Shown in pieces: positions 16,323 to 25,722 of a stretch of 57,897 nucleotides of DNA. Under the pieces are notes generated by a model. The model saw nothing but the letters and a program-made list of their open reading frames with translations. It was not told the origin of the DNA and did no database searches. This DNA is from an uncultured Chryseobacterium sp. (GTDB lineage Bacteria > Bacteroidota > Bacteroidia > Flavobacteriales > Weeksellaceae), in contig CAJYRQ010000045.1 of assembly GCA_913777465.1 (NCBI GenBank), positions 1 through 57,897 on the forward strand. The letters are read 5' to 3'. A program made the translations under genes and the position numbers. Each line of letters begins with the position of its first letter. Position 1 is the stretch's first letter.

Positions 16323-18314
16323 ATGAATTTCAAACTTCAATCAGAATATAAACCTACCGGAGATCAGCCGCAAGCTATTGAAAAGCTTACCGAAGGCATT
16401 AAGATCGGCGAAAAATATCAGACGCTGCTGGGGGTAACCGGATCAGGTAAAACCTTTACCGTAGCCAATGTGATCCAGAATGTACAGAAACCGACACTGG
16501 TTCTGGCGCATAACAAGACACTGGCTGCACAGCTCTTTATGGAGTTTAAAGAATTCTTTCCGGACAATGCCGTTGAATACTTTGTCAGCTACTACGATTA
16601 TTACCAGCCGGAGGCTTATATTGCGACTTCGGGAACCTATATTGAAAAAGACCTCAGCATCAATGAGGAAGTGGAAAAGCTGAGGCTTTCGGCTACGGCC
16701 AGCCTCCTTTCCGGTCGTAGGGATGTACTGATCGTTGCCTCGGTTTCCTGTATTTACGGTATCGGAAACCCGACGGAATTCCACAAATCCCTGATTTCAA
16801 TTGCTATCGGTGAAAAGGTAACCCGGACTGCCCTGCTGCATGCTTTGGTAAATGCCCTGTATTCCAGGACGCTGAATGAATTCCAAAGAGGAACATTCCG
16901 TGTGAAAGGAGACGTGATCGATGTATTTCCGGCCTATGCGGATAATGCGATCAGAATCCAATTCTTCGGAGACGAGATCGAAAAGATCCAGAGCTTTGAG
17001 CCGGTTTCCGGAAATGTAACGGCCAATTTCGAACAGATCCAGATTTATCCGGCCAACCTTTTCGTTACTTCCAAAGAAACCCTGAACGGAGCGATCCGGA
17101 ACATTCAGGATGACCTGGTGAAGCAGGTAGATTTTTTCGGTTCGATTGAAAAGCCGCTGGAAGCCAAAAGATTACAGGAAAGGACCGAACTCGACCTTGA
17201 GATGATCAAGGAACTGGGATACTGTTCGGGAATTGAGAACTATTCAAGATACCTGGACGGACGACTGCCCGGGACAAGGCCTTTCTGCCTGCTGGATTAT
17301 TTCCCTAAGGATTACCTGATGGTGATCGACGAGAGCCACGTGACGGTTCCGCAGGTTCACGCCATGTATGGAGGCGACCGCAGCCGGAAAGAGGCCTTGG
17401 TGGAATACGGTTTCAGGCTTCCTGCCGCCATGGACAACCGTCCGTTGAAATTCGAGGAATTCGAGGCCATCCAGAACCAAGTGATCTATGTTTCGGCAAC
17501 CCCGGCAGACTATGAACTGGAAAAAACGGGAGGAGCTTATATTGAACAGATCATCCGTCCGACCGGTCTTCTGGATCCAATTATTGAAATACGTCCGACC
17601 ATCAACCAGATCGATGACCTGATGGAAGAAATCCAGAAAAGAGCAGATCTCGACGAAAGGGTACTGGTAACAACCTTAACCAAGAAGATGGCAGAAGAGC
17701 TGACGAAATATTTCACCAAATTCGGGATCAGGACAAGATACATCCACTCGGATGTCGAAACCCTGGAACGGATCCAGATCATGCAGGACCTGCGGGTAGG
17801 GCTTTTCGATGTGCTGATCGGGGTAAACCTGTTGAGAGAAGGTCTGGATTTGCCGGAAGTTTCATTAGTTGCTATTCTCGATGCCGATAAGGAAGGGATG
17901 CTGAGAAGCCGAAGGTCGATGATTCAGACGGTAGGCCGTGCTGCCCGTAACCTTAACGGAAGAGCCATCATGTATGCCGATAAGATCACAAAATCCATGC
18001 AGGCTACGCTGGATGAAACGGAATACCGTCGCGCCAAACAGGAAGAATATAATAAAGAACACGGCATGGTTCCGGTGGCATTGAATAAAAAGATTTCGGA
18101 AAGCCTGGTGGGAAGAAGCAAAGACTTCCCGGATGAAAAATATACCCAGAAGGAAATCCTTCAGAAAGTGGCTGAAGCCAAAGCCAGCTACACTTCGGAA
18201 GATATGGAGAAAGTCATCACCCAAAAACAGAAAGAAATGGAAATGGCTGCCAAAAACCTTGATTTCATTAAAGCGGCTAAGCTGAGGGATGAAATTGCAG
18301 CGTTAAAAGGATAA
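16323..18314 (+). CDS. uvrB: Excinuclease ABC subunit UvrB
   Basis: 663 aa, full length. UvrB verifies DNA damage in nucleotide excision repair and recruits UvrC. Walker A is GVTGSGKT (37-44). The damage-probing beta-hairpin segment YYDYYQPEAYI, the DESHVTVPQV Walker-B box and the helicase motif QTVGRAARN are present. The C-terminal UVR motif (about 625-660, KEMEMAAKNLDFIKAAKLRD) that binds UvrC is intact. It is a single gene with its own promoter and terminator. Confidence 0.98.
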   Translation: MNFKLQSEYKPTGDQPQAIEKLTEGIKIGEKYQTLLGVTGSGKTFTVANVIQNVQKPTLVLAHNKTLAAQLFMEFKEFFPDNAVEYFVSYYDYYQPEAYIATSGTYIEKDLSINEEVEKLRLSATASLLSGRRDVLIVASVSCIYGIGNPTEFHKSLISIAIGEKVTRTALLHALVNALYSRTLNEFQRGTFRVKGDVIDVFPAYADNAIRIQFFGDEIEKIQSFEPVSGNVTANFEQIQIYPANLFVTSKETLNGAIRNIQDDLVKQVDFFGSIEKPLEAKRLQERTELDLEMIKELGYCSGIENYSRYLDGRLPGTRPFCLLDYFPKDYLMVIDESHVTVPQVHAMYGGDRSRKEALVEYGFRLPAAMDNRPLKFEEFEAIQNQVIYVSATPADYELEKTGGAYIEQIIRPTGLLDPIIEIRPTINQIDDLMEEIQKRADLDERVLVTTLTKKMAEELTKYFTKFGIRTRYIHSDVETLERIQIMQDLRVGLFDVLIGVNLLREGLDLPEVSLVAILDADKEGMLRSRRSMIQTVGRAARNLNGRAIMYADKITKSMQATLDETEYRRAKQEEYNKEHGMVPVALNKKISESLVGRSKDFPDEKYTQKEILQKVAEAKASYTSEDMEKVITQKQKEMEMAAKNLDFIKAAKLRDEIAALKG

Positions 18315-18320
18315 AATAAA

Positions 18321-18349
18321 AGAGACTGTTTTTTGCAGTCTCTTTTTTA
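18321..18349 (+). terminator. uvrB terminator
   Basis: AGAGACTG/CAGTCTCT with a 7-nt loop and following T6. Confidence 0.85.
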
Positions 18350-18459
18350 TTTAATATGTAAACTGTTTGATTTTCATCCTCATCATAAAAGCAAAGCTGA
18401 ATAAGATTCTTCAAACATTGATATTTAAATGTCCCAAAATTTAAGATTGAATTTCAAGG

Positions 18460-18699
18460 CTACCGTTGATTTCGCACTGCTGCGCGGATAGGAATCAATA
18501 ACTCGGTTAAGCCGTTTAGTTTGATCTCGTATACCGTAGCCAGCTGCATTCCCAGCTTTCCTTTGGGCATTCCCGTCCGTTGGAACCATTCCAGGTAGCT
18601 TATCGGAAGATCGGCAAGCACCGTTCCCTGATATTTCCCAAAAGGCATTTTTACGACACAGATTTCTTTTAATATTTCCGGGTTTATTCCGTCCTGCAT
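18460..18699 (-). CDS. DUF3820 family protein
   Basis: 79 aa. Contains the family signature VVKMPFGKYQGTVLADLPIS and YLEWFQRTGMPKGKLG. These proteins are small and cytoplasmic, and no function is firmly assigned. It lies 9 nt after the AI-2E transporter gene in the same direction and is probably the last gene of that operon. Confidence 0.8.
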   Translation of the reverse strand: MQDGINPEILKEICVVKMPFGKYQGTVLADLPISYLEWFQRTGMPKGKLGMQLATVYEIKLNGLTELLIPIRAAVRNQR

Positions 18700-18708
18700 A
18701 TTTTATTT

Positions 18709-19797
18709 TTATACTAGTAAATCAATTTTGGTTTCCAGTTCCTGATTCTGATCCGGAAGCTGCAATTCAGGGGTGTCATCATCGGAAAACTCATTCCGGT
18801 AAACCTGGATCAGGAGCAAAGTTAGTGAAACCATAATAGGTCCGAAAACCAATCCCATAAAGCCGAATAAATTCATCCCCATAATAATGCCAAAAACGGT
18901 ATTTAAAGGGTGGATGTCTTCCAGTTTCTTGAGAAGGGTAAAACGCAGAACGTTATCCGTTAATCCGACCACGACCATACAGTAAGCCGCCAATCCGAGT
19001 CCGGTTCCCATATCGCCTTCCGCAATCATAAAAATGCAGACCGGGCCGTATACGATAGCAGCACCGACTACCGGGATCATGGAAGTTGCCGCCGTAAGCG
19101 CAAAAAGCAAAACCGGGCTCGGGGCATCAAAGATAAAATATCCTACCAGAGCAACAATACCCTGCCCAAGAGCCACTACAGGAATCCCGATGGCATTGGC
19201 CAAAATCAGTTTCCTCATTTTTTCGCCGATCATTGATACATTGGATCTTTTAAGAGGCGCTGCCGATGCAAGGATTTTTTCAAAAAAACGGGGTCTTTCC
19301 AGCATGAAATAAAGAATAAAATACATGGAAGCCACAATCGTGAGCGTGTTTACCGTTCCGCTGAGAGCCTTGGTAGAATACTGCCCGACACTGCTCTTCA
19401 GCTTATTCATGTTTTCTTTACTTAAAATATCAAATTTGAATTTTGAATAGATATACGTATGGATCTTTTCGAGAAAAACATTGAATTTTTCCATATACGC
19501 CTGTGCGTTTCCAAGCTTTTCAATGAGTAAATCCCCGATAAAATAAATAGGAAGAATAAGAACGATCAGACTGGCACCCATCAGCGTTAAAGAAGCAAGC
19601 CAGGGTTTCCATTTTTTCTGCTCCTGTAAGTAAAAATTATACTTCCGGCACAGGACATAGATGGTAATGGCTCCTAAAACGGAAGGGATAAAAAGGGCAA
19701 GATTGAAACAGATTAAACCTGCTAAAATTAAAATTATGGCAAGCAAAAATACCTGCTTGATCTTGACACTGCTGATTTGCTGATCTTTATTCATCAT
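18709..19797 (-). CDS. AI-2E family transporter (PerM-like)
   Basis: 362 aa with about eight hydrophobic helices in two groups (for example VFLLAIILILAGLICFNLAL near the N-terminus and VFGIIMGMNLFGFMGLVFGP near 310). The pattern is typical of the AI-2E/PerM family, whose members export small molecules or ions; the substrate here is unknown. The start overlaps the upstream membrane-protein gene by 4 nt, so they form one operon with the DUF3820 gene. The acidic C-terminal tail (DDDTPELQLPDQNQELETK) is cytoplasmic. Confidence 0.85.
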   Translation of the reverse strand: MMNKDQQISSVKIKQVFLLAIILILAGLICFNLALFIPSVLGAITIYVLCRKYNFYLQEQKKWKPWLASLTLMGASLIVLILPIYFIGDLLIEKLGNAQAYMEKFNVFLEKIHTYIYSKFKFDILSKENMNKLKSSVGQYSTKALSGTVNTLTIVASMYFILYFMLERPRFFEKILASAAPLKRSNVSMIGEKMRKLILANAIGIPVVALGQGIVALVGYFIFDAPSPVLLFALTAATSMIPVVGAAIVYGPVCIFMIAEGDMGTGLGLAAYCMVVVGLTDNVLRFTLLKKLEDIHPLNTVFGIIMGMNLFGFMGLVFGPIMVSLTLLLIQVYRNEFSDDDTPELQLPDQNQELETKIDLLV

Positions 19798-20528
19798 TTA
19801 TTTAAAATTATTTGTCTCGGTTTTCCTAAATGGGCGCAATAGAGGGAATACATCACGGCAAAGATGAAGGGTGCCGTTACAATAACTCCGATGAAGCACA
19901 GCACGATTCCTGCCATTGACAGCAGAAAACCTACAAATGTTGCGCCAAGAAAAACACCGTAATTTTCTTTGGCAATGTTGAATGACTTTCCTAAAGCCTC
20001 TGTGGCAGAAGCATTTTCGAACAATAAGATCGGGTATCCCAGCATCAGCAGGGGATATACAAAAATAATCGGCAGTACACAAAGCGAAAGCGCGACCGAT
20101 GAAATAATCCCCGACAGCAGAGCATAGATTAAAATATTTACAAAATTCTGACGATATCCGATAAACAGGTCGGAAAAATCAATCGGGTTTTTCGTATTGT
20201 ATTTGTTGATCATATAGATCAGACCTACGTATAACGGGGAAAGAACCAGACCTAGAAGACCCGATAAAGTAAGGTATAAAGGAAATCCCGGAGCACTGAA
20301 TACGGAAAACCGTGAATAACTTCCGGAATCACGCATTTCTTCCAGCATAGCTGCAGAATTCATCCCGGTCAATGCCTGAATGATTCCGCCCAAAATACTG
20401 TAGATAATCATGGCGACAACAGCATAAAGGAATACGCCTTTGTACATTTCGAATGCATGAGAAATGATGGCTCCCGTATTTCTTTCCGGGACGGAACCCT
20501 GCTGATCAAATTCGTTAAATTCTGACAT
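19794..20528 (-). CDS. Multi-pass membrane protein (DUF975-like)
   Basis: 244 aa. An N-terminal Gln/Gly stretch precedes about five or six hydrophobic segments (GVFLYAVVAMIIYSILGGII, YLTLSGLLGLVLSPLYVGLI, FVGFLLSMAGIVLCFIGVIV). It is organised like integral membrane proteins of the DUF975/'beta-carotene monooxygenase-like' annotation class, and I cannot assign a function. It resembles the next upstream gene (20604-21326) in size and layout. It overlaps the AI-2E gene by 4 nt. Confidence 0.65.
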   Translation of the reverse strand: MSEFNEFDQQGSVPERNTGAIISHAFEMYKGVFLYAVVAMIIYSILGGIIQALTGMNSAAMLEEMRDSGSYSRFSVFSAPGFPLYLTLSGLLGLVLSPLYVGLIYMINKYNTKNPIDFSDLFIGYRQNFVNILIYALLSGIISSVALSLCVLPIIFVYPLLMLGYPILLFENASATEALGKSFNIAKENYGVFLGATFVGFLLSMAGIVLCFIGVIVTAPFIFAVMYSLYCAHLGKPRQIILNK

Positions 20529-20603
20529 GGTGTTTAAATTTTAATGTTGATTTTACCAAATTTAACTTTTTCTGGCTTTAAAAACATTAAAAAACCATGA
20601 AAT

Positions 20604-21326
20604 TTATGCCTTCTCCGAAAATATGGTTTTGTAAAGGGAATAAATAACGGCATTCCAGAAGGGAAAGGTAAACAGCCCTCCGACAAACAGTAATGCAAAG
20701 CCGATATACTTGAAAATCACAGCAACCATGACACAGACAATAATTTCCAGGAAATATACTTTCATGGCCTTGAAGCTGAGGGAAAGTGATTCGAAAATCG
20801 TTTTGTTCATAAAGAACATCATTGGCGCCACAAATAAGGTAATGCACACCCATACTACTGCAAGAATGATCGTCGGAAAAGTAAACCGGTAAATAAAATA
20901 CCAGAAAATATAATAGGAAACATACCTGAAAAAATTCAAACCGTTGTATCCGGCAAACAAATCGCTGAGTTCAGGCTTTTCACCCATATCCATTTTTCGG
21001 TAGATCTGGAAAAACCCAAGATTCAGCGGATACAGGAAAATCGTAGTCCCCATAATCCACAAAGAGAAATTCTGGTAATTATCTGTTGCAACCAGCTTAT
21101 TAAGCTGCTCCACATAAGCTTTCATTCCGTCCTGCATGTATTTTCCCACTTCATTAAACTCTCCCATGATCCCGTATTTCATATCACACATAAAAAGTAC
21201 GGTAAGAAAGATCCCAAAATACATGATGGAGAACATCAGCTGGAAAACCAATGTCTTGTTCCAGTAGAAAAACGCCTGCTTCAATATAAAATCCAATCCC
21301 GGTTTCTGCGGATATTTGCTGTCCAT
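20604..21326 (-). CDS. Multi-pass membrane protein, related to its neighbour
   Basis: 240 aa. Start chosen at MDSKYPQKPGLDF (ATG at 21326), because the -7 box at 21342-21349 overlaps the upstream TTG. Hydrophobic helices are at about 20-45 (LVFQLMFSIMYFGIFLTVLF) and several follow (IIVCVMVAVIFKYIGFALLF). Layout and length match 19794-20528, suggesting diverged paralogues. A 75-nt gap separates it from that gene. The function is unknown. Confidence 0.65.
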   Translation of the reverse strand: MDSKYPQKPGLDFILKQAFFYWNKTLVFQLMFSIMYFGIFLTVLFMCDMKYGIMGEFNEVGKYMQDGMKAYVEQLNKLVATDNYQNFSLWIMGTTIFLYPLNLGFFQIYRKMDMGEKPELSDLFAGYNGLNFFRYVSYYIFWYFIYRFTFPTIILAVVWVCITLFVAPMMFFMNKTIFESLSLSFKAMKVYFLEIIVCVMVAVIFKYIGFALLFVGGLFTFPFWNAVIYSLYKTIFSEKA

Positions 21327-21341
21327 GAAAAATATTTTGTG

Positions 21342-21349
21342 CAAAAGTA
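21342..21349 (-). promoter_or_regulatory. -7 box (TACTTTTG) for membrane-protein operon
   Basis: Exact TAnnTTTG on the minus strand, 15 nt before the ATG at 21326. It forms a divergent pair with the box at 21362-21369, only 12 nt apart. Confidence 0.55.
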
Positions 21350-21361
21350 AACATCAATAAT

Positions 21362-21369
21362 TACTTTTG
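21362..21369 (+). promoter_or_regulatory. -7 box (TACTTTTG) for pabB, almost touching the start codon
   Basis: Exact TAnnTTTG. Only 4 nt separate it from the ATG at 21374, so either the message is leaderless or translation starts at the in-frame ATGs at 21401 or 21407. Confidence 0.5.
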
Positions 21370-21373
21370 CGGA

Positions 21374-22351
21374 ATGTTTTCAGTGAATCATCAAAAATTT
21401 ATGGAAATGGACGAACTTTCGCTCCGGAAAGTTCCTTATTTTTTCATCATCGATTTTCTTGGGGAGAAGGTGGAAATCTTCAGAGAAAATGAGATCGAAA
21501 AGGCAGGCTTGCGCATTGATTTTCAGAATTTCTCAACAACTAAGACTCAGCATTCATTATCAAAAAAAGTGGAATGGAAATCATATCCCGAAACCCTGGA
21601 ACATTTCAGGACAGGATTTGATAAGGTGCAGGAAAATATCCGCTTCGGAAATTCGTACCTCACCAATTATACCCGGAAAACCAGGATCGAAACCAATTTA
21701 ACTCTGGAAGAAATCTTTTTTCATTCATCGGCGAAATATAAAGTTTTTTATAAAGATTTTTTCGTATTTTTTTCTCCTGAAACTTTTGTGAAGATCATCA
21801 ACGGAAAAATTTTTACTTATCCCATGAAAGGCACCATTGATGCTTCTTTGGATAATGCCGCCGAAATCCTGAAAAACGATAAAAAGGAAAAGGCTGAACA
21901 TTATACCGTGGTCGATCTGCTCCGGAATGATCTTAGCATGGTAGCAGATGACGTAAAGGTAGACAGGTTTCAGTATATTGATTTCATTAAAACCAGCCAG
22001 AAAAACCTTTATGCCATGAGCTCCAAGATATCGGGAACCGTAAAGCCCGAATTTAACGGGAAGCTGGGGAGCCTGATGAGAAAACTGGTTCCCGCCGGTT
22101 CTATTTTAGGTGCTCCGAAACCAAAAACCCTGGAAATCATCCTGGAGGCTGAAGGTTATGAAAGAGGCTATTATACGGGTATTTGCGGCTGGTTTGACGG
22201 AGAAAACACCGACAGTTGCGTAATGATCCGTTTCATTGAAAAAGATGGTAATGAGCTTTTTTTTAAAAGCGGCGGCGGAATCACCCACATGAGCAGATTA
22301 GAAGACGAATATCAGGAAATGAAAAACAAAATCTATGTCCCAATTCATTGA
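21374..22351 (+). CDS. pabB: Aminodeoxychorismate synthase component I (chorismate-binding enzyme)
   Basis: 325 aa, shorter than E. coli PabB, as often in Bacteroidota. It converts chorismate plus ammonia to 4-amino-4-deoxychorismate for folate synthesis. The family core is clear: YPMKGTIDAS (the PIKGT-type Lys motif that marks PabB rather than TrpE), VVDLLRNDLSMV, LVPAGSILGAPKPKTLEIIL, GYYTGICGWFDGENTDSCVM and GGGITHMSRLEDEYQEM. No glutamine amidotransferase gene (PabA) is in the window. It overlaps the next gene by 17 nt, which supplies the following pathway step. Starts at 21401 or 21407 are alternatives. Confidence 0.85.
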   Translation: MFSVNHQKFMEMDELSLRKVPYFFIIDFLGEKVEIFRENEIEKAGLRIDFQNFSTTKTQHSLSKKVEWKSYPETLEHFRTGFDKVQENIRFGNSYLTNYTRKTRIETNLTLEEIFFHSSAKYKVFYKDFFVFFSPETFVKIINGKIFTYPMKGTIDASLDNAAEILKNDKKEKAEHYTVVDLLRNDLSMVADDVKVDRFQYIDFIKTSQKNLYAMSSKISGTVKPEFNGKLGSLMRKLVPAGSILGAPKPKTLEIILEAEGYERGYYTGICGWFDGENTDSCVMIRFIEKDGNELFFKSGGGITHMSRLEDEYQEMKNKIYVPIH

Positions 22352-22961
22352 AAGCATAAAAGTAGAAAACCGGAAAATTTTCCTGCCGGAATTTCACCAG
22401 AAGCGTGTAGACCACACTTTCGCCCATTTCGGGAAAGAAGACCCTATCGATCTGGCAAAAATTTACAAGCATCTGGAACACGACGAAGACGGACTTTTCA
22501 AGCTGAGAATCGTCTATGATCTGGATAAGAAAATCCGGACCCAGATGATTCCTTACGCCATTCCGGAGATCAGCGATTTCCAGCTGGTGGAAAACAACAG
22601 TTTCGATTATTCCTTCAAATTTGAAGACCGCAGGGAACTCGAAAAGATGAAGATGAAAGCAAAAGCGGAGGAGATCATAATTGTAAAGAATAACCACATT
22701 ACCGATACCTCTTACAGCAATCTTCTCTTCAAAAAAGGTAAAGACTGGTTTACCCCTTCTACCTATCTGCTGAACGGCGTACAGCGGCAGAATCTTCTAA
22801 AGAATAAAAAAATCAAAGAAGCGGAAATTACCTTACAGAATCTGAAGGAATTCTCACATTTCCAGATGATTAACGCATTGAATGATTTTGACGAAAATTT
22901 CATTTACCCCATCGGCAGAATTATCAACCTGCCGGGGAATGAACATTATCCGGATCTTTAA
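22335..22961 (+). CDS. Class IV aminotransferase, probable aminodeoxychorismate lyase (PabC-like)
   Basis: 208 aa. Fold-type IV PLP enzyme: the family segments NNHITDTSYSNLLFKKGKDW and TPSTYLLNGVQRQNLLKNKK are visible, and the PLP lysine lies in the KAEEIIIVKNN region or nearby. It overlaps pabB by 17 nt, and the pair would make p-aminobenzoate from chorismate (amination, then pyruvate elimination). The function is inferred mostly from this pairing. Its 3' end overlaps the convergent menD by 4 nt. Confidence 0.75.
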   Translation: MSQFIESIKVENRKIFLPEFHQKRVDHTFAHFGKEDPIDLAKIYKHLEHDEDGLFKLRIVYDLDKKIRTQMIPYAIPEISDFQLVENNSFDYSFKFEDRRELEKMKMKAKAEEIIIVKNNHITDTSYSNLLFKKGKDWFTPSTYLLNGVQRQNLLKNKKIKEAEITLQNLKEFSHFQMINALNDFDENFIYPIGRIINLPGNEHYPDL

Positions 22962-24634
22962 TTTTCCTTCAGAAAGTTGAAATACGCTTTCTGGATATCC
23001 GCATTGTGCATCGCCTGGGTATTTACTTCCAGGATTTTAGGCTGTGTATCCGGCTTGAAGAAATTTTCCAGCACCCGGTCCAGTGTTAATTCTTCATCCA
23101 CTTTGGTGTAAGAAAACCCGAAGTGTTTTGCCAGATGCTCTGCATTTTTATGGTGCTTGGTAGCAATAAACTCATCCAGCGTATTCGGGTTGGCATTTCC
23201 GGGTCCCGGAATAATTTTGAAAATGTTCCCTTCCCCATTGTTAAAGATAATGATCCTTACAAACGGCGGAATGTATTGGTTCCAAAGCCCGTTGATGTCA
23301 TAGAAAAAGCTTAAATCACCGCTAATCAATAATGTCGGATTGGAATTCTTGATGGAAAAACCCATTGCCGTTGAGGTAGAGCCGTCGATTCCGCTGGTTC
23401 CGCGGTTGCAGTATATTTTTCTTTTCCCGTAATCGAATAACTGGGCATACCGGATGGCTGAGCTGTTGCTGAAATGGATGTTATAATTCTCAGGAACCGT
23501 CTGTGTGGTTTTATAAAAAAAGTAGAAATCGGAAAAATCCACCGTGCTTAGAAACTTTTCGTGCTTGGCATCTTTTTTATCCCTCAGGACATCCCAGAGA
23601 TTATAATAAGGCCTCGGCTCAAGATTGATGAAGTTCAACAGTTTTGAAAAGAAAACTTCAGGCTTTACTTCGATCTTTTCCGTTAGTGCAAAATATGTGT
23701 CCGGCTGCCATACCGGGTCCAGATGCCAGTGCTGCTTCGGCTTTGCTTTTCTTAAAAACTGTTTCACCTTTTTGGAAACGACGTTCTGCCCCACCGTAAT
23801 CAGCAGATCAGGCGCATACATTTTAAAATCCTCTTCCGTAAAATTGAAGACATACCGGTCGATATGCCTGAAGAATTTTTCGTGGTATAAATTGGAATTA
23901 GCTTCGCTCAGCACCACGACCGTGTGGTTTTTCACCAGTTGGGTCAGTTGGTTTTCCAGCTCGGGACTGTGGTCTTTGGTTCCTACCAGGATCATGATTC
24001 TCTGGGAAGTATTCCAGTCGGCAATCAGGTTAGACGGCACCTCGTATTCTTTATTCCGGATGGTTTTTTCCACTGTCGGAAAGGTCGGCAGCTCGGAAAT
24101 CAACTCATACAGAGGCTCTTCCAGCGGGATATTGATGTGTACCGGCCCCTGCTTTTCAATACAGAGTTCGATCGCTGTTTTGATAATACCAAAATTGTGG
24201 TCCTCCGCATTTTCCTTGCCGTCTTCCATCAACTGGAAATCGCCGTAGGAATGCTGATGAAAAAGATTATTCTGCCTGATGGTCTGCCCGTCGAAGATAT
24301 CCACATAGTCCATAGGGCGGTCTGCCGTAAGCACCAGCAGCGGGATATTAGAATAGAAAGCTTCCGTAACGGCCGGGTAATAATTGGCAGCAGCGGAACC
24401 GCTGGTACAGGTAATGGCCACCGGTTTTTTCTCGCTCATCGCCATTCCTACCCCTACAAAAGCGGCACTTCTTTCATCCACAATACTATAACAGTTAAAG
24501 CTGTCGATCTCTGAAAAATGAATTGCCAAAGGAGCATTTCTGGATCCGGGTGAAACAATGATATCTGAGATTCCGTATTGCTGGAGAAGGTGCGCGAGTA
24601 TCTGAATACTTCTTTTGGAAGAATATTTTTTCAT
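22958..24634 (-). CDS. menD: SEPHCHC synthase (menaquinone biosynthesis)
   Basis: 558 aa, full length. MenD is a ThDP enzyme that adds 2-oxoglutarate-derived succinic semialdehyde to isochorismate, the first committed step of menaquinone synthesis. The ThDP pyrimidine-side motif YSIVDERSAAFVGVGMA, the TSGSAAANYYPAVTEAFYSN segment and the diphosphate motif GDLSFFYDINGLWNQ with IIIFNNGEG are present. The promoter lies 4 nt before its ATG. It is next to pabB/pabC, so two chorismate-derived pathways lie side by side. Confidence 0.96.
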   Translation of the reverse strand: MKKYSSKRSIQILAHLLQQYGISDIIVSPGSRNAPLAIHFSEIDSFNCYSIVDERSAAFVGVGMAMSEKKPVAITCTSGSAAANYYPAVTEAFYSNIPLLVLTADRPMDYVDIFDGQTIRQNNLFHQHSYGDFQLMEDGKENAEDHNFGIIKTAIELCIEKQGPVHINIPLEEPLYELISELPTFPTVEKTIRNKEYEVPSNLIADWNTSQRIMILVGTKDHSPELENQLTQLVKNHTVVVLSEANSNLYHEKFFRHIDRYVFNFTEEDFKMYAPDLLITVGQNVVSKKVKQFLRKAKPKQHWHLDPVWQPDTYFALTEKIEVKPEVFFSKLLNFINLEPRPYYNLWDVLRDKKDAKHEKFLSTVDFSDFYFFYKTTQTVPENYNIHFSNSSAIRYAQLFDYGKRKIYCNRGTSGIDGSTSTAMGFSIKNSNPTLLISGDLSFFYDINGLWNQYIPPFVRIIIFNNGEGNIFKIIPGPGNANPNTLDEFIATKHHKNAEHLAKHFGFSYTKVDEELTLDRVLENFFKPDTQPKILEVNTQAMHNADIQKAYFNFLKEN

Positions 24635-24638
24635 AAAG

Positions 24639-24667
24639 CAAATTTAATTGATAAATGCCGAACACAA
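24639..24667 (-). promoter_or_regulatory. menD promoter, leaderless configuration
   Basis: On the minus strand, TTG, 18 nt, then TAAATTTG (24639-24646), followed by only CTTT before the ATG. The predicted start site falls at or inside the start codon. Confidence 0.65.
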
Positions 24668-24719
24668 AAAAGAATTTAATTTAAAAATCTGTAATTTAGC
24701 CATTCGTAAATTTCTAAAA

Positions 24720-25670
24720 ATGGATAAAATACCTAGTGTAGACCTGCGTGATTTCCTTTCGGGTGACCCGGAACGCAAACAGAAATTTGTAAATGAAATC
24801 GGAAAAGCTTATGAAGAAATTGGTTTTGTAGCCTTAAAGGGCCATTTTCTTGATGATCAATTGGTAGAGGAACTGTATGGAGAGGTAAAAAACTTTTTTG
24901 AACTGCCGACGGAAACGAAACAGAAGTATGAGATTCCGGGAATCGGCGGGCAGCGGGGCTATGTCGGCTTCGGTAAAGAAACGGCAAAAGGCTTTAAAAA
25001 GGGAGACCTGAAAGAGTTCTGGCATTTCGGACAGTATGTGTCTGAAGGTTCTAAGTACAAAGACGAGTATCCCGACAATGTGATCGTTGAAGAACTTCCA
25101 AAGTTCAACGAAGTAGGCAAGGAAGCCTATCAGATGCTGGAAAAAACAGGGCAGTATGTGCTGAGGGCATTGGCGCTGTATCTGGGTCTTGACGAATTTT
25201 ATTTTGATGATAAGATCGCAGAAGGAAACTCTATTTTGAGACCGATCCATTATCCGCCGATTACGGAGGAGCCGGATGATGCGGTAAGAGCGGCAGCCCA
25301 TGGAGACATCAACCTGATTACCCTTTTGATGGGTTCCCAGGGGAAGGGCCTTCAGGTTCAGAACCATAAAGGCGAATGGATCGATGCGATTGCAGAGCCG
25401 GACGAACTGATGATTAATGTTGGGGATATGCTTTCAAGACATACCAACAACAAACTGAAGTCGACCATTCACCGCGTGGTAAATCCGCCAAGGCAGCTGT
25501 GGGGAACTTCCAGATATTCCATTCCTTTCTTTATGCACCCGGTAAGTTCCATGTCGTTAAATGCGCTTGAGAATTGCGTGGATGAAAATCACCCGAAGCG
25601 GTATGAAGATACGACAGCGGGAGAATTCCTGCATGAAAGACTCATTGAATTGGGATTGATTAAAAAATAA
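24720..25670 (+). CDS. Isopenicillin N synthase-like 2-oxoglutarate/Fe(II) oxygenase
   Basis: 316 aa from the ATG at 24720 (MDKIPSVDLRDFLSGDPERK). The DIOX_N-type N-terminus (EEIGFVALKGH) is followed by the double-stranded beta-helix with iron ligands His and Asp in AAHGDINLITLLMG and the distal His in STIHRVVNPP. The RYSIPFF Arg would bind 2-oxoglutarate. This is the plant-like IPNS/flavanone-hydroxylase superfamily, and bacterial members act on diverse small molecules. It is a single gene with its own terminator. The substrate is unknown. Confidence 0.85.
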   Translation: MDKIPSVDLRDFLSGDPERKQKFVNEIGKAYEEIGFVALKGHFLDDQLVEELYGEVKNFFELPTETKQKYEIPGIGGQRGYVGFGKETAKGFKKGDLKEFWHFGQYVSEGSKYKDEYPDNVIVEELPKFNEVGKEAYQMLEKTGQYVLRALALYLGLDEFYFDDKIAEGNSILRPIHYPPITEEPDDAVRAAAHGDINLITLLMGSQGKGLQVQNHKGEWIDAIAEPDELMINVGDMLSRHTNNKLKSTIHRVVNPPRQLWGTSRYSIPFFMHPVSSMSLNALENCVDENHPKRYEDTTAGEFLHERLIELGLIKK

Positions 25671-25675
25671 ACAAG

Positions 25676-25703
25676 AAACCGGGTTTTTATACCCGGTTTT
25701 GTT
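25676..25703. terminator. Terminator between 2OG oxygenase and convergent peptide gene
   Basis: AAACCGGGT/ACCCGGTTT, a 9-bp stem with 6-nt loop, T-rich on both sides. Confidence 0.8.
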
Positions 25704-25722
25704 TTATATCAGTGTTACTGAA

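Noticed and set aside
23625-24514. Plus-strand reading frames of about 200 aa opposite menD
   Set aside because: They mirror the menD coding pattern, overlap each other and have no recognisable motif.
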